Part shown: in pieces, positions 7,179 to 16,250 of the stretch
Layout: every line of letters starts with the position of its first letter
Numbering within the stretch: position 1 is the stretch's first letter
Source of the DNA: DAIMZM01 sp036733985
GTDB taxonomy: Bacteria > Bacillota > Dehalobacteriia > UBA4068
Direction of reading: 5' to 3'
DNA length: 38,430 bases
Assembly: GCA_036733985.1 (NCBI GenBank)
Contig: DAIMZM010000009.1
Span: forward strand, 1-38,430
Position numbers and translations under genes: made by a program
Notes under the pieces: generated by a model
Seen by the model: the letters and a program-made list of their open reading frames with translations, nothing else
Database searches by the model: none
What the model was told of the DNA's origin: nothing

Positions 7179-9092
7179 TTAAAGCCCGTTTTCCAATTCA
7201 AAAGCTTCCTGGGCTTCCAGGGCGGCCAGCATCTCCGCCTCCAAGGCTTCCTTTTGCTGCTGTAAGGCCATCAGCTGCTGATAATCAGAGGCGTTGGCCG
7301 GGTCGTTCAGATCCGCCTCTACCTGGTCCAGGGCCTGCTCCAAGCGGCTCAGCTCCTGTTCCAGCTTTTCCCGGCGCTTTTGCTGCCGGCGGAGCTCAGC
7401 CTGGCTCTCTTTGCGGCGGCGGTAATCGCCGGCGTTATTGCTTTCAGCGGCATCTTCCGCCGCTTGGTTGACAGGAATGGCTTTGGCCTGATTTTCCAGC
7501 CAATCGTCATAATTCCCCAGGCTTTCCCGGAGTCCCTCCGGCGTCATATAATAAATCCGGTCAGCCAGCCGGTTCACCAGATAGCGGTCATGGGAAATGA
7601 TCAGCATGGTGCCGGGGTATTGGAGCAGGGCTTCTTCAATAGCCTCGCAGCTTTCGATATCCAGATGATTGGTGGGCTCGTCCAGCAGCAGGAAATTGGC
7701 CGGGGCCAGCATCAGTTCCATCAGGGTCAAGCGAGCTTTTTCCCCGCCGGACAAATCGCGGATGGCTTTGTCCACCGCCTCGCCGGAAAAGAGGAAGCTC
7801 CCCAGCATGGTGCGGATCTCGGTCTGACTCAGGCGGGGGTAGGCGTCGGTGAAATGCCGCAGGATGCTTTCGCTGCCGTTCAGCTGGTCATGGAGCTGAT
7901 CGTAATAGGCGGTATGAATATTGATGCCCGGCCGTACCATGCCCTGATCCGGCTGCTCCCGGCCGATGATGATTTTGCAGAGGGTGGATTTGCCGCAGCC
8001 GTTGGGCCCCAGCAGGAAGACCCGTTCCCCTTTGCGGATCCGCATATTTGCCTGGCGGAACAGGGTTTTGTTGCCAAAGCTTTTGGCCACGTTATGGAGT
8101 TCCAGCACATCGTTGCCGCCGGGGGTGGGGATATTGAAGCGGAAATTCAGGGTGCGCTCCGCCTGCTCCGGGGCTGTCATCTCTGCCTGGATCCGTTCCA
8201 GCTGCTTTTGCTTGCTGGCAATGGTCACATAGTTCCGGGCCTGGTTGAAACGTTTTTGCTGGGCAATAATGCTCTGGATGCGGCGGATCTCCCGCTGCTG
8301 GTTCAGGTAAAGGCGGCGGGCCGCTTCCTCCTCATTGTCCCGCTTTTCCAGATGGGCGGTATAATTCCCCCGGTAGCAGGTCAGGCGCTGATGATGCATG
8401 GCCCAGGTCTCAGTGGTGACCTTATCCAGGAACCAGCGGTCATGGGAAATGACGATAAAAGCGGTTTTCAGGCTGTTCAGATAGGCTTCCAGCCATTCGA
8501 TGCTCTCGATATCCAAATGATTGGTGGGCTCGTCCAGCAGCAGCAAATTGGCGTCGGCCAGCAGCACCTTGGCCAGAGCGGCTTTGCTCCGCTGCCCGCC
8601 GGACAGGGCGCTGACAGGCAAGTCCAGATCCGCTTCGCTAAAGCCCAGGGACAGCAGGGTGGAGCGGAGGCGGCCCCGGTAGGTGTAGCCGCCGGCCTCG
8701 GCATAGCGCTCCTGCAGGCGGTGCTGTTCATCCAGCAATTGAGAGAGGGATTCGCCTGGGGCCTGTTCCAGCCCTTGGTTGATCTGCTCCAGCCGGGCTT
8801 CCATTTCCAGCAGAGACGAGAAAACCCTCAGCACAGCCTGGCTCAGGGTGTCGCCTTCCTCAGCGGGGAGAAATTGGGCCATATAAGCCAGCCGGGTTTC
8901 CCGGCTGCGGATGATTTGCCCGGTAGTGGGGGCCATTTCCCCGGCGATGATGCGGAAAAGGGTGGTTTTGCCGCAGCCGTTGGCGCCGGTCAAGCCGATA
9001 TGGGCCCCGTTTTCCACGGAAAAAGCCAGGTTATTGAACAATTCCCGCTCCACGAAATGGAGGGATAAATCATGAGCAGCCAACAATTGCAT
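7179..9092 (-). CDS. ABC-F family ATPase (ribosome-associated, Uup/YdiF type)
   Basis: Soluble twin-ATPase protein of the ABC-F family, whose members bind the ribosomal E site and act in translation or antibiotic protection. The 637-residue product has two nucleotide-binding domains: Walker A GANGCGKTT and GPNGCGKST, signatures LSGGQRSKAALAKVLL and LSGGEKARLTLMELML, and two Walker B copies reading LLLDEPTNHLD. The inter-domain linker is rich in charged residues (about 240-300), and residues about 540-637 form a Gln/Glu/Arg-rich coiled coil as in Uup/YdiF. There are no membrane segments. The start ATG at 9092 has only a weak ribosome binding site. There is no basis to call it a resistance determinant; housekeeping members look the same. 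Confidence 0.9.
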   Translation of the reverse strand: MQLLAAHDLSLHFVERELFNNLAFSVENGAHIGLTGANGCGKTTLFRIIAGEMAPTTGQIIRSRETRLAYMAQFLPAEEGDTLSQAVLRVFSSLLEMEARLEQINQGLEQAPGESLSQLLDEQHRLQERYAEAGGYTYRGRLRSTLLSLGFSEADLDLPVSALSGGQRSKAALAKVLLADANLLLLDEPTNHLDIESIEWLEAYLNSLKTAFIVISHDRWFLDKVTTETWAMHHQRLTCYRGNYTAHLEKRDNEEEAARRLYLNQQREIRRIQSIIAQQKRFNQARNYVTIASKQKQLERIQAEMTAPEQAERTLNFRFNIPTPGGNDVLELHNVAKSFGNKTLFRQANMRIRKGERVFLLGPNGCGKSTLCKIIIGREQPDQGMVRPGINIHTAYYDQLHDQLNGSESILRHFTDAYPRLSQTEIRTMLGSFLFSGEAVDKAIRDLSGGEKARLTLMELMLAPANFLLLDEPTNHLDIESCEAIEEALLQYPGTMLIISHDRYLVNRLADRIYYMTPEGLRESLGNYDDWLENQAKAIPVNQAAEDAAESNNAGDYRRRKESQAELRRQQKRREKLEQELSRLEQALDQVEADLNDPANASDYQQLMALQQQKEALEAEMLAALEAQEAFELENGL

Positions 9093-9169
9093 AAGAAAAT
9101 AATTCCGCTTCTCAGTATTTGATCAAATGATGAGGCAGGGGGCCTGCTCCAGGCCCGGGGCCGCCTGGG

Positions 9170-9592
9170 CTATTTGGCGGTTGTGTCCGGGGCGGGGAAT
9201 TCCCCGGTATGCTCAGCATAGCCGTCCTGCAGGCCGGACATGATCTTAGCCCTTAGCTCCCGCTCCCGCTTGGCAGCCAGCCGCTGTTCCCGCCGCTTTT
9301 TCCTGGCTCTTTCCCGGGCCAGCAGCAGCAGGCGGCAGAAAACGAAAATAATCAGGCTGATCAACAGCCCCAGCTGGCCCACCTGGGAATAGAAATCCAT
9401 GGCGGTCTGGTTTAGGGGCAGATCCAGGATGGGGATATTGCCTGAGCCGTTGCCGAAATACAGCCACAGCCCGGCAAAGAGCAGGGGCGGTATCAACCCC
9501 CAGAGGAAAAAGGGCCGCAGCGCCAGAAAGAACTGCAGCAGGACGACCAGGATGATCAAGCCCCAGCTGACCAGCGTTACGATATCGTACAT
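9170..9592 (-). CDS. Small membrane protein, unknown function
   Basis: I do not recognise the family. The product (about 140 residues) has three hydrophobic segments near the N-terminus: residues about 5-22, 26-44 and 68-90. They are followed by a strongly basic tail (ARERARKKRREQRLAAKRE) and a short acidic end. The tail probably stays in the cytoplasm. Start: GGGAGG (9606-9601) is eight bases from the ATG at 9592 and only two from an ATG at 9598, so 9592 is preferred. It has its own promoter at 9667-9695 and is divergent from the thioredoxin operon. Confidence 0.7.
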   Translation of the reverse strand: MYDIVTLVSWGLIILVVLLQFFLALRPFFLWGLIPPLLFAGLWLYFGNGSGNIPILDLPLNQTAMDFYSQVGQLGLLISLIIFVFCRLLLLARERARKKRREQRLAAKRERELRAKIMSGLQDGYAEHTGEFPAPDTTAK

Positions 9593-9666
9593 AGCCATAT
9601 CCTCCCTTTGCGTCAAGCCTGCCTCAGGCCCTGGGTTTGCCGCACAGTCAGTCTTGCTCATCTCAT

Positions 9667-9695
9667 AGTATAACAAATACCCCGGCTATTAGCAA
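9667..9695 (-). promoter_or_regulatory. Promoter of the small membrane protein gene
   Basis: Minus strand: TTGCTA (9695-9690), 17-base spacer, TATACT (9672-9667). It lies in the divergent region shared with the thioredoxin operon. An inverted repeat TATGATA/TATCATA with an eight-base centre (9720-9741) lies just upstream. I see no convincing plus-strand promoter for trx here. Confidence 0.65.
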
Positions 9696-9884
9696 CGCAA
9701 AAAACTGCCCCTTCCTTTTTATGATAAATAATGGTATCATATCATTTAAGATAGGATTAAGCCCTGAGCAGGAAGGCAGCCTGATATTTAGCCGGGCCTG
9801 GGACATAATAAAGCCAGGCCGCTGAGGATAACGGTTTCCCCGGCAGGCGATGAACAAAGATTCAATAACGAGGAGGTACGAAGG

Positions 9885-10202
9885 ATGTCCGTGGTTACGA
9901 TTACCAAAGAAAACTTTACGCCCGAAGTCATACAGGCAAAAGGCACGGTGCTGGTGGATTTTTGGGCCAGCTGGTGCGGTCCCTGCCGGATGCTGTCCCC
10001 CCTGGTGGATCAGATCGCCGAGGAGGCTAAAGACCGGCTAAAGGTAGGTAAAATCAATATTGACGAGCAGCCGGAGCTGGCGGAGCGCTTCGAGGTCATG
10101 ACCATCCCCACCCTGATGGTGTTCAAGGACGGCCAGATCATCGATCAATCCGTCGGTGTGATCCCCAAACCCGCCATCATGAAGCTGGCGGGGCTGGCAT
10201 GA
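9885..10202 (+). CDS. trxA: Thioredoxin
   Basis: Cytoplasmic dithiol reductant. The 105-residue product has the active site WCGPC with cysteines 31 and 34, the cis-proline segment MTIPTLMVFKDG, and normal family length. GAGGAGG precedes the ATG at 9885. Its stop overlaps the start of thioredoxin reductase (ATGA), so the two form a translationally coupled operon. No anomaly seen. Confidence 0.97.
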   Translation: MSVVTITKENFTPEVIQAKGTVLVDFWASWCGPCRMLSPLVDQIAEEAKDRLKVGKINIDEQPELAERFEVMTIPTLMVFKDGQIIDQSVGVIPKPAIMKLAGLA

Positions 10203-11116
10203 TCGATATCGCGGTGGTGGGCTGCGGCATTGCCGGGCTGACCGCCGCTTTATACAGCGCCCGGGGCGGTATGAAGACCCGGGTATTCGAGCAAATGCTG
10301 CCCGGGGGCCAGGCCGCCTCCATTCTCAAGCTGGAGAATTATCCCGGCTTTCCCCAGGGCGTCAATGGCGCGGATCTGCTGGCCGCCGCTATGGCCCAGG
10401 CGGAAGCCGCCGGCGCGGAGATTTCCTATCAGCCGGTGGAAAAGCTGAAGCCGGGCCGGGGCAATGAGCCCCATCTGCTGATCACCGGCCAGGGCGAGCT
10501 GGAAGCCAGGGCAGTGATCGTGGCCACCGGCGCTACCCCCCGCAAGCTGGGCGTTGCCCGGGAAAATGAGTTGACCGGCCGGGGCGTCAGCTATTGCGCC
10601 ACCTGCGACGGCGCCCTGTACCGGGGCAAGAACGTGGCGGTGGTGGGCGGCGGCGACACGGCTTTAACCGATGGTCTGGTGCTGGCCAATTATGCCAATC
10701 AGGTCTACATCATCCACCGCCGGGACCGCTTCCGGGGCAGCCGGGTGCTCCAGGATAAAGCCGAAGCCACCTCTAACATCAATTTGCTGATGAACCGGGT
10801 GGTCAAAGAATTGCGGGGCGAAGGCAAACTGGAAGAACTGCTGGTGCGGGATGTGGTTACGGATTTGGAGCGGCCCCTGGCCGTTACCGGGCTCTTTGTG
10901 GCTGTGGGCATCAGCCCGGAGACTCAGTTCCTGGAAGGCGTGGTGACGCTGACCCCTTCCGGCCAGGTGGTCACGGACCGGCATCTCCGCAGCAGCGTGC
11001 CCCGGATCTATGCGGTGGGCGACTGCCGGGATACCCCTTTGCGCCAGGTGGTGACGGCTGCCGCCGACGGCGCGGTGGCCGCTTCCGCCGCGGTGGAGGA
11101 ATTGCTGGGCCATTAA
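10199..11116 (+). CDS. trxB: Thioredoxin reductase (NADPH, FAD)
   Basis: Reduces thioredoxin with NADPH through FAD and a redox disulfide. In the 305-residue product the FAD site is GCGIAGLTAALYSARGG at the N-terminus, the active disulfide is C133-A-T-C136 (SYCATCDGALY), the NADPH site is GGGDTA near residue 150, and a C-terminal FAD motif IYAVGDCRDTPLRQV closes the fold. The start overlaps the stop of trxA by four bases. The operon ends at the terminator at 11137-11168. Ferredoxin-linked relatives in clostridia look similar, so NADPH use is by family, not proven. Confidence 0.95.
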   Translation: MIDIAVVGCGIAGLTAALYSARGGMKTRVFEQMLPGGQAASILKLENYPGFPQGVNGADLLAAAMAQAEAAGAEISYQPVEKLKPGRGNEPHLLITGQGELEARAVIVATGATPRKLGVARENELTGRGVSYCATCDGALYRGKNVAVVGGGDTALTDGLVLANYANQVYIIHRRDRFRGSRVLQDKAEATSNINLLMNRVVKELRGEGKLEELLVRDVVTDLERPLAVTGLFVAVGISPETQFLEGVVTLTPSGQVVTDRHLRSSVPRIYAVGDCRDTPLRQVVTAAADGAVAASAAVEELLGH

Positions 11117-11136
11117 GCGGACGAACCCCGAAAAAC

Positions 11137-11168
11137 AGGGCGGAGCTATGGCTCCGCCCTGGCCTTTT
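11137..11168 (+). terminator. Terminator of trxA-trxB
   Basis: Perfect 10-bp stem AGGGCGGAGC / GCTCCGCCCT around TATG, then TGGCCTTTT. Confidence 0.8.
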
Positions 11169-11303
11169 CCCGGCACAGATTTGAATAAAATAAAGAATTG
11201 TAATGCATAAAAGGGTTTTTCTGAATAAAGATGAATTAGAATTATAAATAAAGTACAGATGCAGCGGCGGATCCATTGGGGAGCAGATAAAGGGGGTAGC
11301 GCA

Positions 11304-11657
11304 GTGGGCTTAACCGGAGCAAAGGGTAATGTGACCTATAAAACCAGAGTGACTTTGCGGGTGGACGGCGATTTTGAGGGCCATGGTTTCGGCAAAGGTA
11401 TTGATATGCTGCTTAGCGGTATTGATGAATATGGTTCCCTGAACCGGGCGGCCAAGGAATTGGGCATGGCCTACAGCAAAGCCTGGCGGGTGCTGCGCCT
11501 GACTGAAGAAGAATTCGGCGTCCAGCTGATTGCCCGTAACGGCGCCCACGGCTCCGCCATTACCCCTGAGGGCCGGGATTTCCTCGACCATTACCGGGAG
11601 ATGGTGCAGGCTGCCGACGATGCTGCCGGCGCTGTTTTTGATAAATATTTTAAATAA
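11304..11657 (+). CDS. ModE-like winged-helix molybdate-responsive regulator (DNA-binding domain only)
   Basis: LysR-like winged-helix protein of the ModE N-terminal family. The recognition region GSLNRAAKELGMAYSKAWRVL and the wing GSAITPEGRDFLDHY are typical. At 117 residues it lacks the C-terminal TOBE molybdate-binding domains of E. coli ModE, as is usual for clostridial homologues. Start: GTG at 11304 has AGGGGG seven bases upstream; an ATG at 11259 is in frame but has no ribosome binding site. It stands alone, about 15 kb from the molybdenum genes at 26.6-30.4 kb that are its likely targets. Effector and targets are inferred. Confidence 0.82.
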   Translation: MGLTGAKGNVTYKTRVTLRVDGDFEGHGFGKGIDMLLSGIDEYGSLNRAAKELGMAYSKAWRVLRLTEEEFGVQLIARNGAHGSAITPEGRDFLDHYREMVQAADDAAGAVFDKYFK

Positions 11658-11661
11658 AGCC

Positions 11662-11683
11662 GGTTGGCAAACCCTGTTTTTTT
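11662..11683 (+). terminator. Possible weak terminator after the ModE-like gene
   Basis: GGTT-GGCA-AACC followed three bases later by a run of eight T. The stem is only four pairs, so this is tentative. The T run overlaps the stop codon of the convergent lipoprotein gene. Confidence 0.3.
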
Positions 11684-12842
11684 AGCCGCAGCCGCTTTCA
11701 CCGTATTCCCGGATGCTGATCAGATGCAGCCAATAGTTGTCATAGGCGCCGTCCCCGTCGTTATAAGTGGAAATGGCCTTGGCATTGGCGTTGGTCAGGC
11801 ATTGGCGGAAATCCGCGCTGCCGCCTTCTTTCAGCCAGAGAAAAGCGTATTCCGCGGCGGCCAGGAGTTCCAGACTGTCCAGGGGCCGCCGCCAGGCGGC
11901 AAAGTTCCAGGGCCGCCGCAAGTTGGCCACGATTTCCAGGTTCACCTGCCGCAGGTATTCGCTGAGGCCCTGATGCAGATCAGCCGGCTGGTCAATGCCA
12001 AAAACCCGGCTAAAAGCGCCATAAGGCGTCAGGCTGGGCAAGGGCAGGCAAATGCAGCCATGGCGCAAGGCCGCGGCCAGCAGCGCTTCCTCAGCGGCAG
12101 GGTCGTCGCTGAACAGCGCGGGGATCCCTTGCGCGCCCCAGGATGGGCCGCAGCTTTCATCCGCCTCAGCCGGCGCCGCCGGGGCAGTAGCCTTTTCAGC
12201 ACGGCTCTTTGCCATTAGCCGGTTCAGGCTGCCGTCCAGCCCGGCGTCTAAATCCGCCTCGGGCAGGGTTTCCCGGATCAAGTCCAGGCCCTGTTCCCCG
12301 GCTGCCTCTTCCATGCGCGCCAGCAGGCCGCTGCTATAGTCAAAACCGCCCTGTTCATAATAGACCAGGGAAGTCGCGCCATAGGCCAGGGCTTGTTCCA
12401 CCGCCATTTCGCCGATAGCGGCATAATCCGCGTCCACCACCAGATCCGCCTCAGCGGCGATCAGCGCCGCCGCCTCCCTGGGCTGAAGAGCAATGGTCAG
12501 GGCCGCGGTTTCCCCGCAGGCCTGGGCTGCTCCGGCATAGGCCGGGGCCAGGATCACCGCCTGGGCCCCGGTGTCCCGGATCGCCTGGCCCACAGCTGTT
12601 GCGTAGCGGGCCGGATCAGCCAGAGTGGCCGCGTCCAATGTCCGGTAAAGCAGGTAGCGGCCATACTTGGCGGACAAGGCTTGAACCGTGTCCCAGGCTG
12701 CCTGGCTTTCCCCTGCTTCGCCCATAATGACCAGCACCCGGCCGGCTTGATTATTCGTTTCGATGCTGCCCAGATTCTCGATGGCGCAGGCGCTGAGGAG
12801 CAAGGCCGGCAGGAGGAGCAGCAGAAGCAATCGCTTTTTCAT
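11682..12842 (-). CDS. Lipoprotein resembling DUF3798 (periplasmic-binding-protein fold)
   Basis: Secreted, membrane-anchored protein of unknown role. The 386-residue product begins MKKR, a leucine-rich core and lipobox LSAC (Cys 19). The body resembles sugar-type substrate-binding proteins: GRVLVIMGEAGESQAAWDTV at the mature N-terminus, repeated Rossmann-like strands, and a C-terminal YNDGDGAYDNYWLHLISI that recalls the end of DUF3798 proteins. No transporter permease or ATPase is adjacent. Start: ATG at 12842 is chosen because the 32 residues upstream do not belong to a signal peptide; the ribosome binding site is weak. It is divergent from the CPWC lipoprotein operon. The DUF3798 assignment is from memory of the family's ends, not a search. 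Confidence 0.7.
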   Translation of the reverse strand: MKKRLLLLLLLPALLLSACAIENLGSIETNNQAGRVLVIMGEAGESQAAWDTVQALSAKYGRYLLYRTLDAATLADPARYATAVGQAIRDTGAQAVILAPAYAGAAQACGETAALTIALQPREAAALIAAEADLVVDADYAAIGEMAVEQALAYGATSLVYYEQGGFDYSSGLLARMEEAAGEQGLDLIRETLPEADLDAGLDGSLNRLMAKSRAEKATAPAAPAEADESCGPSWGAQGIPALFSDDPAAEEALLAAALRHGCICLPLPSLTPYGAFSRVFGIDQPADLHQGLSEYLRQVNLEIVANLRRPWNFAAWRRPLDSLELLAAAEYAFLWLKEGGSADFRQCLTNANAKAISTYNDGDGAYDNYWLHLISIREYGESGCG

Positions 12843-13032
12843 ACGGCTTTTTTCGCCATTGGCCAATGATTTTCCTTCCGGCAATCCAGGCAAATCCTCA
12901 GCCAACGCGGCTGGGGCAAAACATAAAACCGTTTTCAAAGATGGCGGATCAGAGCAGCCCCTGGCTGCGCCGGCCGCCGGTCATTCCGGGCGGGGCCCGT
13001 TTGGATAATACTGGCTTGAAGGAGGAGGTTAG

Positions 13033-13659
13033 ATGTCCCGTTTCGCTATAGGGTTATGTCTGTGCGCGGTTTTGCTGCTGGGGGGCTGCGCCGGGCAAGT
13101 GCCCGTGTTTAAGCAGCAGAGCGCCGAAGACCCGCTGGAATTTAAGGCCGCCTATGAGATCCTGAATCATGAGGTGGATGAGAACGGCCAGCCCAAATAT
13201 GACTATGTGGAGATCCCGGAAGATAATCCTATAGTCATCCTGGATTATGAGGAAATGATGGGCTTTTTCGAAAGCGGCAGCGGCGTTATTTATCTGGGCC
13301 GCCCCGGCTGTCCCTGGTGCCGCCAGCTTTTGCCGGCCCTGTTTGAGTTTGCCCAGGCCCGGGAAATCAATATCTATTATTATGATGTGCAGGAAATACG
13401 GACGGATAACGGCCAGCCTTATCAGGCGCTTCTGGAAAAGCTGGATCCTTGGCTGCCCCAGGACACGGTGACCCAGAGCCCGGAGGATGCGGATTTTGAC
13501 CCGGACCTGAAAAGGGTGGTGCTGCCCCAGCTGTTTTTTGTCAAAAAGGGTGAAATCGCCAGCGGCTGGCTGGGTTATCAGGATCCGGATATTGATCAAG
13601 GAAATACCGAAAGGATCCGGGCCCGGCTGGAGCAGATGTATCAGGAGATGGCTGGCTAG
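13033..13659 (+). CDS. Thioredoxin-fold lipoprotein with CPWC active site
   Basis: Extracytoplasmic thiol-disulfide protein, 208 residues. A signal peptide ends in lipobox LGGC (Cys 19). The thioredoxin fold begins near residue 65, with active site GRPGCPWCRQLL (C93, C96) and the cis-proline strand VVLPQLFFVKKGEIASGW. A 20-odd residue acidic insert lies between. The ATG at 13033 follows a GGAGGAGG ribosome binding site. The diguanylate cyclase gene starts 15 bases after its stop, so both are probably one transcript. The fold resembles bacteriocin-transport-accessory-type thioredoxins, but no bacteriocin genes are present; substrate unknown. Confidence 0.8.
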   Translation: MSRFAIGLCLCAVLLLGGCAGQVPVFKQQSAEDPLEFKAAYEILNHEVDENGQPKYDYVEIPEDNPIVILDYEEMMGFFESGSGVIYLGRPGCPWCRQLLPALFEFAQAREINIYYYDVQEIRTDNGQPYQALLEKLDPWLPQDTVTQSPEDADFDPDLKRVVLPQLFFVKKGEIASGWLGYQDPDIDQGNTERIRARLEQMYQEMAG

Positions 13660-13674
13660 CACGAGGCAAGTCCT

Positions 13675-15567
13675 ATGGCAAACGGTGATCAACCCCTGAA
13701 AAGACGCAAAAGGAAAACGCCGGGCAAATCCCCGGCGGTGGTCATTATCCTGACGCTGATCACGGCTTTAATGGCCGGCATGTGGTGGTATGCGTCCATT
13801 ACCGTCAAAGCTGTGGAGGCCCAGACTTATACTGCCCTGATGGATTCGGCGGCGGATCGCCGTACTGCCATCAAAGCCAAGCTGGACGGGTTCTTTATGG
13901 CGTTGGAAGGCTGCGCCGCTCATTTATCCGGTTCGGCAATACCAGGGGATCGGGAACATATGATGAAGACCATGAGCGATTTCACCCTGATCAACGCCTT
14001 TTACTATGTGGGCCTGGCAGACGGCGACGGCCTGGCCCTGATCAATAATGGCCGCATCATCCCCACCGGCAAAGCGGACTATTATATGAACAGCATGCTG
14101 GGGCAAAGATCTGTGGCCAGGGTGAAGCAGAGCCAGCTGCTGAACGAGCCCCATATCATCTTATCCGTGCCGGTCTGGGCCGGCGGCAGGGTCAGCGGCG
14201 TGGCGCTGGGCGTCCTGAAGCTGGATACCCTGTCCCAGATGATCAATGAGAATAACGAGGATGGCGTCTTCACCTTTGTCTGCGACAGCAAAGGCGAGGT
14301 GATGATCGGCTCCAGCGATAAAAATTCGTTTATCACCGGGGATAAAAATGTTTTCCAGGTCATCACCGACCGGCAGCCCCGCAGCGGGGAAAAGCTGGCT
14401 GAGGAAAGCACGGATTTATCCGGCCACAATAATCTGACCCTCTACGGCAAATGCCCCACCGGCAATTGCTATGCCACCTTTGTTCAGCTGGGCATGAATG
14501 ATTGGTATATTGTGAATGTGGCGCCCTCCTCCCTGGTGGACGCCGGTTCCCGGGTTCTGTACGGCCGCACGGCCCCGCCCATGGTCCTGATCCTGGGCGT
14601 TTTTTTGCTCCTAATCCTGTTTACCTTTATTTTTGAGCGGAGCCTGGCCCGCCGCCGGGCCCAGACCCATGAGCAGCTTCGCCGCAGCGAGGAAATGTAC
14701 CGCTGCGTTGAGGAAATGAGCGATAATGTCCTGTTCGAAGGGGATCCCCTGGCCAATACCGTCCACTTCAATAAAAAATTCCGCCAGCTCTTTGGCGGAG
14801 AACCCAATATCAGCCGGTTTTCCGGATTCGGCGAATTTCCCAATCCCTATATTTATGAGGAGGACCGGCAGATCTGGCAGGCCTTTGGCCTGGCCATGCA
14901 CCGGGGCCACAGCAATAGCCAGGTGGAATTGCGCTTCCGCCACCGGGACGGGCAGCTGATCTGGTGCCGCCTGGAATATGTTTATTTGCGGGATAACAAA
15001 GGGGTTCCCTACCGGATGGTAGGCAAGATCTCCAATATCGACGCCCAGAAGCGGATGCTCAGCAAGCTGCAGGATGAAGCCCAAAGCGATTCCCTGACCG
15101 GCTTGCTGAACCATGCCTCCTTCCTGGCCCAGTCGGAGCAATATTTGCAGGGCCCTGGGGCCGGGGGCCGCCATGGCCTGCTGATTCTGGATGTGGATGA
15201 TTTTAAGCGGGTCAACGACACCCTGGGCCATTATCTGGGCGACCAGGCCCTGCAGCAGGTGGCCGGCCGGCTGCGGCAGGTTTTCCGGGCTACGGATTTG
15301 CTCTGCCGCCTGGGCGGCGACGAATTCGCCGTCCTGATCAAGGATGTGGGCGGCCAGCCAGCCCTGGAGCATAAAGCCGGCCAGTTGGTGGAAGGGACCC
15401 GCTGCGTCCTCAAGGACGGCGGGCAGGAGCTGGATCTCAGCATCAGTGTGGGCGCCGCCCTTTCTATAGGGAACGGCGGCATCCTCGATTTGTACCGCAG
15501 GGCAGATCAGGCTCTCTACCAGGCTAAGAGCCGGGGAAAGAACCGCTATGCCCTGGATGGGGAATAA
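13675..15567 (+). CDS. Membrane diguanylate cyclase (Cache sensor, PAS, GGDEF)
   Basis: Likely makes cyclic di-GMP in response to an external ligand. Order of the 630 residues: TM helix about 20-40, an extracytoplasmic Cache-like sensor about 45-295, TM helix about 300-322, a PAS domain about 340-460 ending in the DNKGVPYRMVGKISNID strand, then GGDEF domain 475-630. The active loop is intact GGDEF at 547-551 (RLGGDEFAVLI), and an inhibitory I-site RxxD (RATD, 538-541) is present, implying product feedback. The substrate motif SDSLTGLLNHASF is complete. It probably shares a transcript with the CPWC lipoprotein. The ligand is unknown. No c-di-GMP phosphodiesterase gene is in the window. Confidence 0.93.
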   Translation: MANGDQPLKRRKRKTPGKSPAVVIILTLITALMAGMWWYASITVKAVEAQTYTALMDSAADRRTAIKAKLDGFFMALEGCAAHLSGSAIPGDREHMMKTMSDFTLINAFYYVGLADGDGLALINNGRIIPTGKADYYMNSMLGQRSVARVKQSQLLNEPHIILSVPVWAGGRVSGVALGVLKLDTLSQMINENNEDGVFTFVCDSKGEVMIGSSDKNSFITGDKNVFQVITDRQPRSGEKLAEESTDLSGHNNLTLYGKCPTGNCYATFVQLGMNDWYIVNVAPSSLVDAGSRVLYGRTAPPMVLILGVFLLLILFTFIFERSLARRRAQTHEQLRRSEEMYRCVEEMSDNVLFEGDPLANTVHFNKKFRQLFGGEPNISRFSGFGEFPNPYIYEEDRQIWQAFGLAMHRGHSNSQVELRFRHRDGQLIWCRLEYVYLRDNKGVPYRMVGKISNIDAQKRMLSKLQDEAQSDSLTGLLNHASFLAQSEQYLQGPGAGGRHGLLILDVDDFKRVNDTLGHYLGDQALQQVAGRLRQVFRATDLLCRLGGDEFAVLIKDVGGQPALEHKAGQLVEGTRCVLKDGGQELDLSISVGAALSIGNGGILDLYRRADQALYQAKSRGKNRYALDGE

Positions 15568-15573
15568 GCGGGA

Positions 15574-16248
15574 CTAAAGCCGGATTTCCACCGGCTGCCT
15601 CAGGCAAATACTGTTTTCCGTTACCCCGCAGTCCCAGGCCAGCAGGGTCACGCCTGCCGCGGCAGCCGCCTGCAAGGCCAGGCCGAAAGCGGCATGGGTG
15701 GCCCAGTTTGGCTCAAAGTAAGCCACATCAGCCATCTGGATGATGAATGCGGCGTAGGCGTCATAGCCCAGGGCCTTGCTGGCGGTAAGGCCCCGGATAT
15801 GCTTAAGCCCCCGTTCCGTGGGGGCGTCGGGGAAGCGGGCCACGCCCCCTTCCTCCAGGGTCACGCCCTTCACTTCCACAAAGGCTGGGCGGCCCGCTGC
15901 TTCCAGATAGAAATCAAAGCGGGAATCCAGGTGCACGGTTTCCGGTCTGAGCAGGGTCAGGCCGGGCCAGTTGGCCTTGGCCCATTCGGCGAAGACCTGA
16001 TTGGGCGCTGCCGCGTCCATATTGATCAGCCGCTTCCCCTTCCAGACCGCGATCAGGTCCCAGCCGGTTTTCCGGGCGGGGCTTTTATTTTCCTGCACCA
16101 TGATCCGGGCCCCCGGCAGCAGCAGTTCCCGGCAGCGCCCGGTGTTTTTGACATGGCAGATCTCTTCCCTGCCCCCCAGGCAAATCCTGGCGATAAAGCG
16201 GTTGGGCCTTTCCAGAAAGACCGCCTGCCGCATGCGTTCATAAATCAT
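15574..16248 (-). CDS. sfsA: SfsA family protein (DNA-binding/nuclease-like)
   Basis: Named from E. coli sugar fermentation stimulation; biochemical role unsettled, with nuclease-like fold. The 224-residue product has the family hallmarks: FIARICLGGREEICHVKNTGRC near the N-terminus (OB-like part), then FVEVKGVTLEEGGVARFPDAPTERGLKH, which carries the Glu-x-Lys nuclease-type signature. The ATG at 16248 comes two bases after the stop of the DtxR-family gene, so it is the second gene of that minus-strand operon. It converges on the diguanylate cyclase with only six bases between stops and no visible terminator. Confidence 0.93.
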   Translation of the reverse strand: MIYERMRQAVFLERPNRFIARICLGGREEICHVKNTGRCRELLLPGARIMVQENKSPARKTGWDLIAVWKGKRLINMDAAAPNQVFAEWAKANWPGLTLLRPETVHLDSRFDFYLEAAGRPAFVEVKGVTLEEGGVARFPDAPTERGLKHIRGLTASKALGYDAYAAFIIQMADVAYFEPNWATHAAFGLALQAAAAAGVTLLAWDCGVTENSICLRQPVEIRL

Positions 16249-16250
16249 GT

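Noticed and set aside
7380..9068. A 562-codon plus-strand open frame opposite the ABC-F gene
   Set aside because: It is the antisense shadow of a gene with every ABC-F motif; the product has low-complexity Gly/Gln/Ala runs and no recognisable domain.
11137..11303. A well-defined promoter for the ModE-like gene
   Set aside because: The region is AT-rich with several TATAAA-like boxes, but none has a convincing -35 at 16-18 bases.
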